A DNA stretch of 64,000 nucleotides from Streptomyces sp. NBC_01314 (GTDB lineage Bacteria; Actinomycetota; Actinomycetes; Streptomycetales; Streptomycetaceae): contig NZ_CP108394.1 in the NCBI RefSeq assembly GCF_041435215.1, positions 6,634,001-6,698,000 of the forward strand. The letters run 5' to 3'. The notes beneath the pieces are model-generated. The model was not told where the DNA came from, did no database searches, and saw only the letters and a list, made by a program, of their open reading frames with translations. This document shows positions 7,962 through 16,829 of the stretch, piece by piece. Both the position numbers and the translations under genes were made by a program. Each line of letters begins with the position of its first letter. The stretch's first letter is position 1.

Positions 7962-9380
7962 GTGAGTAACGTGCAGTCGTCGTCGTACGAGACCTATGGC
8001 CCTCCGGACGACACGAGTTGGCAGCCGGCGCGGTATGACGCCGAGCCGCCGCAGTACGTCGCAGAGCCGCCGCAGTACGACGCCGAGTCACCGCCGTACG
8101 AGGCTGAGACGCTGTCGTACGAGGTCTATGCGGACACGTACCGGCCCGCATACCAGGGCCGGTCCGCCCGTGAGGGCCGGCCCGGCCGTGACGTGTCGGA
8201 AGAGCTGATCCCCGAGCCCGCCGTGCCGGTGGGTGGTGGGCGGGGTGGCTCCCGGCGCACCGTGCGGCGCAGGCGGGCCGCCGGGAGGCCCGGTTCGCTG
8301 CGGCGGCTGGTGCCGCAGGCGCTGGTGGTGGCGTTCCTCGCGGGCGGGACCTCCGCGTTCGTGGCGAAGGACAAGGCGATCGAGCTGACCGTCGACGGAC
8401 GGCCGCGCACGCTGCACACCTTCGCCGACGACGTCTCCGAGCTGCTCGCCGACGAAGGCGTCGCCTTCGGCGCCCACGATGTCATCGCACCCGCCCCCGG
8501 CACCGCGCTGAGCAGCGGTGACGAGGTCGCCGTGCACTACGGGCGGCCCGTCGGCCTCACCCTCGACGGCCGGCCGCACAAGGTCTGGACGACCGCCCGC
8601 ACGGTGGACGGGGCACTCCAGCAGCTCGGGGTGCGTGCGGAGGGCGCGTACGTGTCGACCTCGCGCTCCCGGCGCATCGGGCGTGAGGGGCTGGAGCTGG
8701 ACGTCCGGACCGAGCGCACCGTCACGATCATGGCGGACGGGCGGACGCGCACGATCCGGACGAACGCGGCGACCGTGGGGGAGGCGGTGGAGCAGGCCGG
8801 GGTCACCCTGCGCGGGGAGGACACCACCTCGGTCGCGTGGGCGAGCTTCCCCCGGGACGGGCAGGCGGTGACCGTACTGCGGGTGACCGGGTCCCAGGAG
8901 GTCCGCGAGGTGCCGATCCCGTTCCGGGTGCTCCGCGCCGAGGACCCCTCGCTCTTCCGGGGCACCGAGGTCGTCGAGCGGGCCGGTCATCCGGGCACGC
9001 GCCGGAGCACGTACGCGCTCCGCACGGTCAACGGGGTCAGGCAGCGGCCGCGGCTGCTCCGCACGGAGGTCGTGCGTGAGCCGCAGGACCAGATCGTGAA
9101 GGTCGGGACGAAGGCGATGCCGACGTCCGCGGCGGGGGCGGAGGGGTTGAACTGGTCCGGGCTCGCCGAGTGCGAGTCCGGGGGGCGGCCGAACGCGGTC
9201 GATCCCTCCGGGACGTACGGGGGGCTGTATCAGTTCGATACGCGGACCTGGCAGAGCCTCGGCGGCAGTGGTCGTCCCCAGGATGCCTCGGCGGGCGAAC
9301 AGACCCTCCGCGCGAAGAAGTTGTACGTCCAGCGGGGGGCGAGCCCTTGGCCGCATTGCGGTGCGCGGCTGCGGGGGTGA
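7962..9380 (+). CDS. rpfB: Resuscitation-promoting factor, DUF348-G5-Rpf type
   Basis: Exported lysozyme-like muralidase that cleaves peptidoglycan and helps spores or dormant cells resume growth. The 472 residues read in order: a cytoplasmic tail with Tyr/Pro-rich repeats (PPQY units, about 22-50); a basic stretch; one membrane segment near 115-135; three DUF348 repeats (each with a D/ADGRxRT core); a G5 domain (about 320-385); and a C-terminal Rpf domain with the catalytic glutamate in AECESGG and the YGGLYQFD signature. This architecture matches RpfB. GTG 7962 follows GGAG about 10 bases upstream. The neighbours rsmA and ispE are housekeeping genes with a separate promoter. Confidence 0.93.
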   Translation: MSNVQSSSYETYGPPDDTSWQPARYDAEPPQYVAEPPQYDAESPPYEAETLSYEVYADTYRPAYQGRSAREGRPGRDVSEELIPEPAVPVGGGRGGSRRTVRRRRAAGRPGSLRRLVPQALVVAFLAGGTSAFVAKDKAIELTVDGRPRTLHTFADDVSELLADEGVAFGAHDVIAPAPGTALSSGDEVAVHYGRPVGLTLDGRPHKVWTTARTVDGALQQLGVRAEGAYVSTSRSRRIGREGLELDVRTERTVTIMADGRTRTIRTNAATVGEAVEQAGVTLRGEDTTSVAWASFPRDGQAVTVLRVTGSQEVREVPIPFRVLRAEDPSLFRGTEVVERAGHPGTRRSTYALRTVNGVRQRPRLLRTEVVREPQDQIVKVGTKAMPTSAAGAEGLNWSGLAECESGGRPNAVDPSGTYGGLYQFDTRTWQSLGGSGRPQDASAGEQTLRAKKLYVQRGASPWPHCGARLRG

Positions 9381-9432
9381 GGGTGCCTCGGGGGGTGGGG
9401 GCGCCTCAGGGGTCGGGGGTTCGGTGCGTCGG

Positions 9433-9635
9433 CGAGTGCGGGTGCGTCGTGGTTGCCCGCGCAGTTCCCCGCGCCCCTGAAAAGCAGGGGCTGCGCCCCG
9501 TGCTTCTCGACCCGCAGACCGTCGTCTTCTCAGGCCCCGAGGACCGTCGTAGGGCTTGGTCTTTCAGGCCCCGTGGGGCCCGGTTCTTCAGGGGCGCGGG
9601 GAACTGCGCGACCAGCCCCCACGCACCCGCACTCG
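9433..9635. repeat. 203-base palindromic element, repeat copy 3
   Basis: The 328-base gap between rpfB and rsmA is filled by a large inverted structure. Bases 9458-9481 and 9587-9610 are a perfect 24-bp inverted repeat of the intergenic repeat core. Outside it, 9433-9447 and 9621-9635 are a second perfect 15-bp inverted repeat. The roughly 105-base interior carries smaller copies of the same words (GAAAAGCAGGGG, TTCTCAGGCCCC, CTTTCAGGCCCC). No gene is seen inside. Confidence 0.75.
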
Positions 9636-9696
9636 CGGACGAACCGTACCCCCGACCCCTGAGGCGCCCAAGAACCAGGGCGCGGCCCCCGACCCG

Positions 9697-9702
9697 TACC
9701 CT
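9697..9702 (+). promoter_or_regulatory. Possible -10 box, leaderless rsmA
   Basis: TACCCT ends six bases before the GTG start of rsmA (9709), and no Shine-Dalgarno sequence is present. This spacing would put the transcription start on the start codon. Confidence 0.4.
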
Positions 9703-9708
9703 TGAGCC

Positions 9709-10659
9709 GTGAGCAGCCCCCCCGACGCCCTACTGGGCCCCGCCGACGTCCGTGAACTCGCGGCAGCGCTCGGCGTGCGCCCCACCAAACAGCGCGGCCA
9801 GAACTTCGTGATCGACGCGAACACGGTCCGCCGGATCGTGCGGACCGCGGACGTCCGTCCGCAGGACACGGTCGTCGAGGTGGGCCCGGGTCTCGGCTCC
9901 CTCACCCTCGCCCTGCTGGAGGTGGCGGACAGGGTCACGGTCGTCGAGATCGACGACGTCCTCGCCGCCGCGCTGCCCGCCACCATCGCCGCCCGCATGC
10001 CCACCCGCGCCGACCGTTTCGCCCTCGTGCACTCGGACGCGATGCAGGTGACCGAGCTTCCCGGGCCGGCCCCCACGGCCCTCGTCGCGAACCTGCCCTA
10101 CAACGTCGCCGTCCCCGTGCTGCTGCACATGCTGGAGACCTTCCCGACCATCGAGCGCACCCTCGTGATGGTCCAGGCGGAGGTCGCCGACCGGCTCGCC
10201 GCCGGGCCGGGCTCGAAGGTGTACGGCGTGCCGTCGGTGAAGGCGAACTGGTACGCGGAGGTCAAGCGGGCCGGGTCGATCGGGCGGAACGTCTTCTGGC
10301 CGGCGCCGAACGTCGACAGCGGGCTCGTCTCGCTCGTCCGCCGGACCGAGCCGATCAAGACCACCGCCGCCAGACGGGACGTGTTCGCGGTCGTCGACGC
10401 GGCCTTCGCCCAGCGGCGCAAGACGCTGCGGGCCGCCCTCGCCGGGTGGGCCGGTTCCGCGGCCGCCGCCGAGGCCGCCCTCGTGGCCGCCGGAGTCTCT
10501 CCGCAGGCCCGCGGCGAGTCCCTGACGGTCGAGGAGTTCGCCGCCATCGCCGAGAACCGCGTCTCCGAGGACGCAGGCCACAGCGACACCCGCGTCTCCG
10601 CAGGCAGCGACAGCCGCGTCGCGGGAAACACCGACACCGAGGAGCCCACTCAGTCGTGA
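9709..10659 (+). CDS. rsmA: 16S rRNA dimethyladenosine transferase
   Basis: RsmA/KsgA dimethylates A1518 and A1519 of 16S rRNA, a late step in small-subunit maturation. The 316-residue protein has the N-terminal GQNFVID segment, SAM motif I ([11 protein letters not shown]), the VVEID acidic loop, and the catalytic NLPYN motif. The C-terminal 40 residues are a hydrophilic tail with repeated D-x-R-V-S/A units that goes beyond the usual length and looks dispensable. It overlaps ispE by four bases (GTGA), so the two are probably translationally coupled. Confidence 0.95.
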   Translation: MSSPPDALLGPADVRELAAALGVRPTKQRGQNFVIDANTVRRIVRTADVRPQDTVVEVGPGLGSLTLALLEVADRVTVVEIDDVLAAALPATIAARMPTRADRFALVHSDAMQVTELPGPAPTALVANLPYNVAVPVLLHMLETFPTIERTLVMVQAEVADRLAAGPGSKVYGVPSVKANWYAEVKRAGSIGRNVFWPAPNVDSGLVSLVRRTEPIKTTAARRDVFAVVDAAFAQRRKTLRAALAGWAGSAAAAEAALVAAGVSPQARGESLTVEEFAAIAENRVSEDAGHSDTRVSAGSDSRVAGNTDTEEPTQS

Positions 10660-11570
10660 GCGTCACCGTTCGCGTCCCCGCCAAGGTCAATGTGCAGCTC
10701 GCGGTCGGCGGTGCCCGGCCCGACGGCTTCCACGGCCTGGCCAACGTCTTCCTCGCCGTCGGGCTGTACGACGAGGTCACCGCCACCCCCGCCGACGAGC
10801 TGACCGTCACCTGTGAGGGCCCCGGCGCCGACCAGGTCCCCCTGGACCGTACGAACCTCGCCGCGCGGGCCGCGCTCGCGCTGGCGGAACGCCACGGCGT
10901 CGAGGCCGCCGTACACCTGCACATCGCCAAGGACATCCCCGTCGCGGGCGGCATGGCCGGCGGCAGCGCGGACGCGGCCGGCGCGCTCCTGGCCTGCGAC
11001 ACGCTATGGGGCACGAACGCCTCGCGCGACGAACTCCTCGACATCTGCGCGGAGTTGGGCAGCGATGTGCCGTTCGCTCTGGTGGGCGGGGCGGCCCTCG
11101 GGACCGGGAGGGGCGAACAGCTTCGGCCCCTCGACGTGGGCGGCCCGTTCCACTGGGTCTTCGCGGTCGCCGACGGCGGCCTCTCCACCCCCGCTGTCTA
11201 CCGTGAGTTCGACCGGCTTCACGCGCACGACGTCGTCCCCGAGCCCGTCGCCTCCCAGGTGCTGCTGGACGCCCTCGCCAAGGGGGACGTCGACGCGCTC
11301 GCGGCCTTCCTGCCGGGCTCCAACGGCCTCCAGCCCGCCGCCCTCTCACTCTTCCCGAAGCTGACCGACACCCTCGCCGAGGGCCTCGCGGCCGGCGCGC
11401 TCGCCGCGCTCGTCTCCGGGTCGGGCCCGACCACGGCCTTCCTCGCCCGGGACGCCGACTCGGCCCGCACCATCGCCGAGGGGCTGCGCGCGTCCGGTAC
11501 GTGCCGGGCGGCGCGCGTGGCCGTCTCACCCGCGCCGGGGGCGACCGTGATCCCGGCAGCCCAACCGTAG
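10656..11570 (+). CDS. ispE: 4-diphosphocytidyl-2-C-methyl-D-erythritol kinase
   Basis: GHMP-superfamily kinase of the MEP pathway: it phosphorylates CDP-methylerythritol on the way to isoprenoid precursors. Starting at GTG 10656, the 304-residue product begins [15 protein letters not shown] (substrate-binding N-terminus). It contains the ATP-binding glycine loop [15 protein letters not shown] near residue 92 and ends with the GSGPTTAF motif typical of the family. The start overlaps the rsmA stop, an arrangement common in actinobacteria. The operon appears to end here. Confidence 0.95.
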   Translation: MSVTVRVPAKVNVQLAVGGARPDGFHGLANVFLAVGLYDEVTATPADELTVTCEGPGADQVPLDRTNLAARAALALAERHGVEAAVHLHIAKDIPVAGGMAGGSADAAGALLACDTLWGTNASRDELLDICAELGSDVPFALVGGAALGTGRGEQLRPLDVGGPFHWVFAVADGGLSTPAVYREFDRLHAHDVVPEPVASQVLLDALAKGDVDALAAFLPGSNGLQPAALSLFPKLTDTLAEGLAAGALAALVSGSGPTTAFLARDADSARTIAEGLRASGTCRAARVAVSPAPGATVIPAAQP

Positions 11571-11593
11571 GTACTCAGAGGTGAGTTGAGTAC
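11571..11593. promoter_or_regulatory. Small inverted repeat after ispE
   Basis: GTACTCA (11571-11577) and TGAGTAC (11587-11593) form a perfect 7-bp inverted repeat spaced by nine bases, starting directly at the ispE stop and about 45 bases before the acyltransferase start. Its size and shape suit a dimeric repressor site; no regulator is adjacent. Confidence 0.35.
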
Positions 11594-11637
11594 GTGAGCG
11601 CTGACGCCCACCCGGGCGCCGGCGCGACCGTACTCCC

Positions 11638-13026
11638 ATGAGTGCAAGCGTGAGTGCGAGCGAGCTCGCCGCCGTCACCCCGTCCACCCGCGATCGGTAC
11701 GTCGACCTCCTGCGCGTCGCCTCCCTCGGCACGGTCGTCCTCGGCCACTGGCTGATGGCGGCGGTCACGACCGGTGCCGGGGGCAACGGCCAGGTCGAGG
11801 TGGGCAACCTCCTCGCCGTCGAGCCGCGGCTGCAGATCCTCACCTGGGCCCTGCAGATCATGCCGGTGTTCTTCTTCGTCGGCGGCTTCTCGCACGCCCT
11901 CTCCTACCGCTCGCTCAGCCGAAAGAGCACCGGCGAGGGGGCTTCCGTCTACCCGGCCTTCCTCCGTGCCCGCCTCCAGCGGCTGCTGCGGCCCACCATG
12001 GTGTTCATAGGGGTGTGGGGCGCCGCCGCCGTCCTCCTCCAACTCGTGGGCGAGGGAGGGGGACTGCTCGACGTGGCGCTGCGACTGGTCGCGCAGCCGC
12101 TGTGGTTCATCGGGATCTATCTCGCGATGGTCGCCTTCACTCCGCCGCTGCTCAAGCTGCACGAGCGATGGGGGTGGGGCGCGTTCGGCGGGCTCGTGGC
12201 GGCTGCCGCGCTCGTCGACGTACTGCGCTTCGCGCTCGACGTCCCCTTCGTCGAGTTCCTCAACTTCGCCTTCGTGTGGCTCGCGATCCACCAGCTCGGA
12301 TTCCTGCGCGCCGACGGGCGGTTGACGCGGCCGTACCTGCTTGCCGGGGCCGGGCTCGCGGGGGCCGCGCTGCTGGTGGCGTACGGGCCGTATCCGCTGT
12401 CGATGGTCGGGATGCCGGGCGAGAAGGTGTCGAACATGGCGCCGCCGACCTTCGCGCTGCTGTGCCACGGGCTGTGGCTGGTCGGCGCGGTGGAGTGGCT
12501 GCGCGGGCCGGTCGGGCGGTGGCTGGAGCGGCCGAAGGTGTGGCGGGCGGTCGTGGCGGCCAACGGCATCTCGATGACCGCGTTCCTGTGGCACCTTTCG
12601 GCCATGCTCGGGGTGTACGGCGTCCTGCTCGCCCTCGGCGTCGACCTGCCCGCGCCCGCGTCGGGTGCCTGGTGGGCCCAACTGCCCCCGCGCATCGCCG
12701 CGGCGGTCGTCCTCACGGCGGTCCTCATCGCCGCCTTCCGGAGCTTCGAGCGACCTGCCGCACGTTCCACCACCCCGCGCCCGCCAGGGAGTTCGCGCGG
12801 GTCGACGGCGTACTCCGGACCGGCCGCCACCGTCGGTGTCGTGCTCTGTCTCTTCGGGGTGCTGGGGCTGTCGATGGTCGGGTTCGGCGGGCTGTTCGAG
12901 GGGCGTACGGCTCTGTTGATCGCCGTTCAGGTGAGCGCGCCCGTGGCGGTGGCGATGACCCTCGTCGGGTGGCTGCTGGTGGAGCGGGCGGGCCGCGGGC
13001 TCTCGGCGGATGTCCGGCACGGGTGA
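11638..13026 (+). CDS. Acyltransferase-3 family membrane protein
   Basis: Integral membrane O-acyltransferase of the type that decorates sugars or cell-surface polymers. The 462 residues start with the family signature YVDLLRVASLGTVVLGHWL (the proposed active-site histidine lies in VVLGHW). At least ten hydrophobic helices follow, ending with a short cytoplasmic tail. The donor and acceptor cannot be told from sequence. ATG 11638 has no clear ribosome site. Its 3' end lies next to a relic of a protease gene on the other strand. Confidence 0.85.
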   Translation: MSASVSASELAAVTPSTRDRYVDLLRVASLGTVVLGHWLMAAVTTGAGGNGQVEVGNLLAVEPRLQILTWALQIMPVFFFVGGFSHALSYRSLSRKSTGEGASVYPAFLRARLQRLLRPTMVFIGVWGAAAVLLQLVGEGGGLLDVALRLVAQPLWFIGIYLAMVAFTPPLLKLHERWGWGAFGGLVAAAALVDVLRFALDVPFVEFLNFAFVWLAIHQLGFLRADGRLTRPYLLAGAGLAGAALLVAYGPYPLSMVGMPGEKVSNMAPPTFALLCHGLWLVGAVEWLRGPVGRWLERPKVWRAVVAANGISMTAFLWHLSAMLGVYGVLLALGVDLPAPASGAWWAQLPPRIAAAVVLTAVLIAAFRSFERPAARSTTPRPPGSSRGSTAYSGPAATVGVVLCLFGVLGLSMVGFGGLFEGRTALLIAVQVSAPVAVAMTLVGWLLVERAGRGLSADVRHG

Positions 13027-13029
13027 GCG

Positions 13030-13293
13030 GTGACTCGAAGGCGTACCGGTGTCGCCACCGTCGTCCTCGCCGCCGTCCCCGCCGTCGTCCTCGCCGCTGG
13101 GCGTGACCTGGAGCAGCAGGTCGGGGCTGCCGGTGCCGGTGAGGGTGGAGGCGGAGGCCGCCGAGGTCAGGGCCGTGGTGACCGCCGAGGGCGAGGCGCT
13201 CGGGTTCTCGCCGAGGTGGACGGCGGCCGCGCCGGCGACGTGCGGGGACGCCATCGACGTACCGGAGTAGGTCGCGGTGCCCGAAGGGAGTCC
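13030..13293 (-). pseudogene. Relic of a subtilisin-like (S8) protease
   Basis: On the minus strand one frame reads PSGTATYSGTSMASPHVAG, the conserved serine-active-site block of subtilases, then HLGENPSASPSAVTTAL as in the helix that follows it in this family. About 20 residues further on it becomes a D/G-rich linker. A TAG at 13294-13296 closes the frame just upstream, and the Asp and His blocks are absent from neighbouring sequence. The frame runs downstream into the acyltransferase gene with no homology. Only about 85 codons of a secreted protease remain. It lies within the 494-base gap 13027-13520. Confidence 0.8.
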
Positions 13294-13520
13294 CTACGAC
13301 CGGGTAGGGCCGCTTGGCCGGGCGCCTGATGGCTCGGGGTGCGGGTGGTCCGGCGGGGCGGGCCGTGTGTGGGTGCTCGCGCGATCGGCCCTCACCCACC
13401 CGCGGCCTGATCCGTACGCACGGCCACCGGCGACCAGGACCCCCGTACGCCGAGCCCAGTACTCCCGGATACTCCCGCGGGCAGACGACCCCGGCGCCCC
13501 CGCCCGGCACCGTGGTGGAC

Positions 13521-14126
13521 ATGAAGACAAGCCGTCCCGTGCGCCGGGCCCTCCTCGTCGTCCATGTGGCCGCCTCCGCCTGCTGGCTCGGGCTCACGCT
13601 CGGGCTGCTGGCACTCGGGGTCACCGCGGGCACCACCGGGTCCGCGGTGACGGTCGAGGCGTCCGTTCGGACCATGAAGCTGTTCGCGGACTGGCTGCTG
13701 ATCCCGGTCGGACTCCTGACGTTCCTGAGCGGGCTGGTCCTGTCGCTGGGCACCCCGTGGGGGCTGGCCCGGCACCGCTGGGTCTACACGAAGTTCTGGC
13801 TGACCCTGGCCACACTCACCGCCACGGTGCTCGCCCTGCGCCCCGGCGTGAACGCGGCGGTCAGCGCCGTCGCCGCGGGCGGACCGCTGCCGGACGCGGG
13901 GGATGTCCTCTTCGGGCCGGTCGTCTCGCTGTCCGCGTATGTCTTCATGACCGTGATCTCGGTGCTGAAGCCCTGGGGGCTCACCAGGCGCGGTCGCCGC
14001 CTGCGCACCGCCGCCCGCGGCGAGCGGCCCGGCGCGGGGCGTGCGCCCCGCGCCACCGCCGGTCCGGGCCGCGCGGGCGACAGCGTCCCCGACCGTACGA
14101 GCGAGGGCGTCACCGTCACCGAGTGA
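13521..14126 (+). CDS. Small integral membrane protein
   Basis: The 201-residue product has four predicted helices: LLVVHVAASACWLGLTLGLL, a second around WLLIPVGLLTFLSGLVLSL, a third around KFWLTLATLTATVLAL, and one near VVSLSAYVFMTVISVL. A basic, Ala/Gly-rich cytoplasmic tail follows. The layout, with a histidine in helix 1 and WVYTKFW in the loop, resembles DUF2269-like membrane proteins, but no function is known. ATG 13521 is preferred; GTG codons at 13512 and 13515 are in frame and no option has a good ribosome site. Confidence 0.7.
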   Translation: MKTSRPVRRALLVVHVAASACWLGLTLGLLALGVTAGTTGSAVTVEASVRTMKLFADWLLIPVGLLTFLSGLVLSLGTPWGLARHRWVYTKFWLTLATLTATVLALRPGVNAAVSAVAAGGPLPDAGDVLFGPVVSLSAYVFMTVISVLKPWGLTRRGRRLRTAARGERPGAGRAPRATAGPGRAGDSVPDRTSEGVTVTE

Positions 14127-14141
14127 AACCTTCCGCCCCGG

Positions 14142-14590
14142 CGCCTGGGCTCAGCCCTCGGGCCTTGGCCCCTGCGCATGGCTTCTCCCGAGCCCTGGCC
14201 TCTGGGCCGGGCCCCTGCGCATGGCTTCTCCCGAGCCCTGGCCTCTGGGCCGGGCCCCTGCGCATGGCTTCTCCCGAGCCCTGGCCTCTGGGCCGGGCCC
14301 CTGCGCATGGCTTCTCCCGAGCCCTGGCCTCTGGGCCGGGCCCCTGCGCATGGCTTCTCCCGAGCCCTGGCCTCTGGGCCGGGCCCCTGCGCACGGCCTC
14401 TCCCGGGCCCTGGCTCCTGGGCCCGGCGCCCGCGCATGGCCTTTCCCGAGTTCTGGCCGCCTGGGCCCGGCGCCCCTGCGCACGGCCTCCCCCCAGCCCT
14501 GGCCTCTGGGCCGAGCCCCCGCGCACGGCCTCCCCCGAGCCCCGGCCCCTGGGCTCAGCCCCCGCTCACGGTGCCCCCCGGCCCCCGGCC
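14142..14590. repeat. 43-bp minisatellite
   Basis: The 536-base gap before the ABC-F gene consists mostly of tandem repeats. Five identical 43-bp units start at 14177, 14220, 14263, 14306 and 14349; about four to five degenerate units continue to roughly 14590, and part of one precedes them. The unit starts CATGGCTTCTCCCGAGCCCT. The unit has no stop codon in the frames I followed and its length is not a multiple of three, so long open frames across it are artefacts. Internal words GGCC-TCTG-GGCC can form small hairpins. Confidence 0.95.
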
Positions 14591-14662
14591 CCGCCGCCCG
14601 TCACGCCCCCCGCGCCCCGCGGACTACTCTGGAGGGTCGATCGTCCCCGTGGCAGGAGAGTA

Positions 14663-16471
14663 ATGGCCGTCAATCTGGTCAATGTCGAGAACGTCAGCAA
14701 GGTGTACGGCACCCGCGCCCTGCTCGACGGGGTCTCGCTCGGCGTCTCCGAAGGGGACCGGATCGGCGTCGTGGGGCGGAACGGGGACGGCAAGACGACC
14801 CTGATCCGGATGCTCGCCAAGCTGGAGGAGGCCGACACGGGCCGGGTCACCCACTCCGGCGGCCTGCACGCCGGGGTGCTCACCCAGCACGACTCCCTCG
14901 ACCCCGCCGCCACCGTCCGGCACGAGGTCATCCGGGACATGGCGGACCACGAGTGGGCGGGCAACGCCAAGATCCGGGACGTACTCACCGGACTGTTCGG
15001 CGGACTCGACCTGCCCGGCTTCCCGCAGGGGCTCGACACCGTCATCGCACCCCTCTCCGGCGGCGAGCGGCGACGCATCGCGCTCGCCAAGCTGCTCATC
15101 GAGGAGCAGGACCTGATCGTCCTCGACGAGCCCACCAACCACCTGGACGTCGAGGGCATCTCCTGGCTCGCCGACCACCTGCGGCAGCGGCGCTCCGCGC
15201 TCGTCTGCGTCACCCACGACCGGTGGTTCCTGGACCAGGTGTGCACGCGGATGTGGGACGTGCAGAAGGGCTCGGTCTTCGAGTACGAGGGCGGGTACTC
15301 CGACTACGTCTTCGCCCGTGCCGAGCGCGAGCGCATCGCCGCCACCGAGGAGACCAAGCGGCAGAACCTGGTCCGCAAGGAGCTGGCGTGGCTGCGGCGC
15401 GGAGCCCCGGCCCGTACGTCGAAGCCGCGGTTCCGGGTCGAGGCGGCGAACGAGCTGATCGCGGACGTGCCGCCGCCGCGTGACACGAGCGAGCTGATGA
15501 AGTTCGCGTCGTCCCGGCTGGGCAAGACCGTGTTCGACCTGAAGGACGTCACCGTGCAGGCCGGGCCGAAGGTGCTGCTGAAGCATCTGACGTGGCAGCT
15601 CGGACCGGGCGACCGCATCGGTCTCGTCGGCGTCAACGGCGCAGGCAAGACCTCCCTGCTGCGGGCCATGGCCGATGCCGCGCGCAGCGAGGGCGAGAAG
15701 CAGCCGGCCGCCGGCCGGGTCGTCACCGGCAGGACGGTCAAGCTCGCGTACCTCTCGCAGGAGGTCGCCGAACTGGACCCGGATCTGCGGGTGCTCCAGG
15801 CCGTGCAGCAGATCCGCGACCGCGTCGACCTCGGCAAGGGCCGCGAGATGACGGCGGGCCAGCTCTGCGAGACCTTCGGGTTCAACAAGGAGAAGCAGTG
15901 GACACCGGTGGGCGACCTCAGCGGTGGTGAGCGGCGGCGGCTCCAGATTCTGCGGCTGCTGATGGACGAGCCCAACGTCCTCTTCCTCGACGAGCCGACG
16001 AACGACCTCGACATCGAGACCCTCACGCAGTTGGAGGACCTGCTCGACGGGTGGCCCGGGTCGATGATCGTGATCTCCCACGACCGGTTCTTCGTCGAGC
16101 GCACGACCGACAAGGTGTTCGCGCTGCTCGGCGACGCGGCGCTGCGGATGCTGCCGCGGGGGATCGACGAGTACATCGAGCGGCGTCACAAGATGGAGGA
16201 GGCCGCCGCCGCGGCCTCGCCCGTCGCCGTGAAGGCCGCCTCGGAGAAGGCCGTCTCCGCCGCCGACTCCCGTGCCGCGAAGAAGGAACTGCAGAAGATC
16301 GAGCGGCAGTTGGACAAGGTCTCCGAGAAGGAGGCGAAGTTGCACGCGCGGATCGCCGAGAACGCGACGAACTTCGCGAAGGTGGGGGAGCTGGACGCCG
16401 AGTTGCGGGCGTTGCTCGGGGAGAAGGAAGAGCTGGAGATGCGCTGGCTGGAACTTGCCGAGGACGCGTGA
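14663..16471 (+). CDS. ABC-F family ATPase (Uup-like)
   Basis: Soluble tandem-ATPase protein with no membrane domain. ABC-F members act on the ribosome, some conferring antibiotic resistance and others assisting translation. The 602 residues contain two nucleotide-binding domains. The first has Walker A GRNGDGKTT (Asp where Ala is usual), signature LSGGERRR and Walker B LIVLDEPTNHLD. After an R/K-rich interdomain linker (about 215-270), the second has GVNGAGKTS, LSGGERRR and VLFLDEPTNDLD. A C-terminal coiled coil (about 520-600) matches the Uup subgroup, arguing for a housekeeping rather than a resistance role. ATG 14663 follows GGAGAG. The minisatellite is directly upstream and must contain or precede the promoter. 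Confidence 0.92.
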   Translation: MAVNLVNVENVSKVYGTRALLDGVSLGVSEGDRIGVVGRNGDGKTTLIRMLAKLEEADTGRVTHSGGLHAGVLTQHDSLDPAATVRHEVIRDMADHEWAGNAKIRDVLTGLFGGLDLPGFPQGLDTVIAPLSGGERRRIALAKLLIEEQDLIVLDEPTNHLDVEGISWLADHLRQRRSALVCVTHDRWFLDQVCTRMWDVQKGSVFEYEGGYSDYVFARAERERIAATEETKRQNLVRKELAWLRRGAPARTSKPRFRVEAANELIADVPPPRDTSELMKFASSRLGKTVFDLKDVTVQAGPKVLLKHLTWQLGPGDRIGLVGVNGAGKTSLLRAMADAARSEGEKQPAAGRVVTGRTVKLAYLSQEVAELDPDLRVLQAVQQIRDRVDLGKGREMTAGQLCETFGFNKEKQWTPVGDLSGGERRRLQILRLLMDEPNVLFLDEPTNDLDIETLTQLEDLLDGWPGSMIVISHDRFFVERTTDKVFALLGDAALRMLPRGIDEYIERRHKMEEAAAAASPVAVKAASEKAVSAADSRAAKKELQKIERQLDKVSEKEAKLHARIAENATNFAKVGELDAELRALLGEKEELEMRWLELAEDA

Positions 16472-16540
16472 GCGCTCCGCCAGGTGCGGGGGAGTGCCGT
16501 CAGGGCTGATGTTCGATGCTGGGCGCGGGTGTTCGTGGCT

Positions 16541-16580
16541 GATCGCGCCGTTCCCCGCGCCCCGTCAGGGCGCTGCGATC
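16541..16580. repeat. Intergenic palindromic repeat, copy 4
   Basis: The 358-base gap between the ABC-F gene and the next gene (16472-16829) holds a degenerate repeat copy (CGCCGTTCCCCGCGCCCC) bounded by GATCGC and GCGATC. The remainder contains no supported gene and should include the promoter of the downstream propeller gene. Confidence 0.45.
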
Positions 16581-16829
16581 GGCCGGTGCTCATCAGTCCC
16601 CCCGCCTTCACATCGCGTATCGCGCACGGCGCGCGCGTCCCGTGAAGGGGGCGTGAAGGAGCGTAACGGAGGCATCACGGGCCGGTTGTCCCTTGGGAAC
16701 AGGGGAGCGACCGGCCCCGTGCGTGGGAGCCTCGCAGTGATAGAAAAGAGCCGTCTGAGAAGAGTCTGAGCAGCGACACCACGCGTGACCACGGGTGGCT
16801 CGAAAGCAGCGAACAGGGGGAAAGCGCTG

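Noticed and set aside
14142..14590. CRISPR array
   Set aside because: The 43-bp units are joined head to tail with no unique spacers and there are no cas genes, so it is a minisatellite.
13277..14662. A very long protein continuing into the ABC-F gene
   Set aside because: The open frame exists only because the repeat unit lacks stop codons; the ABC-F family start with a good ribosome site is at 14663.
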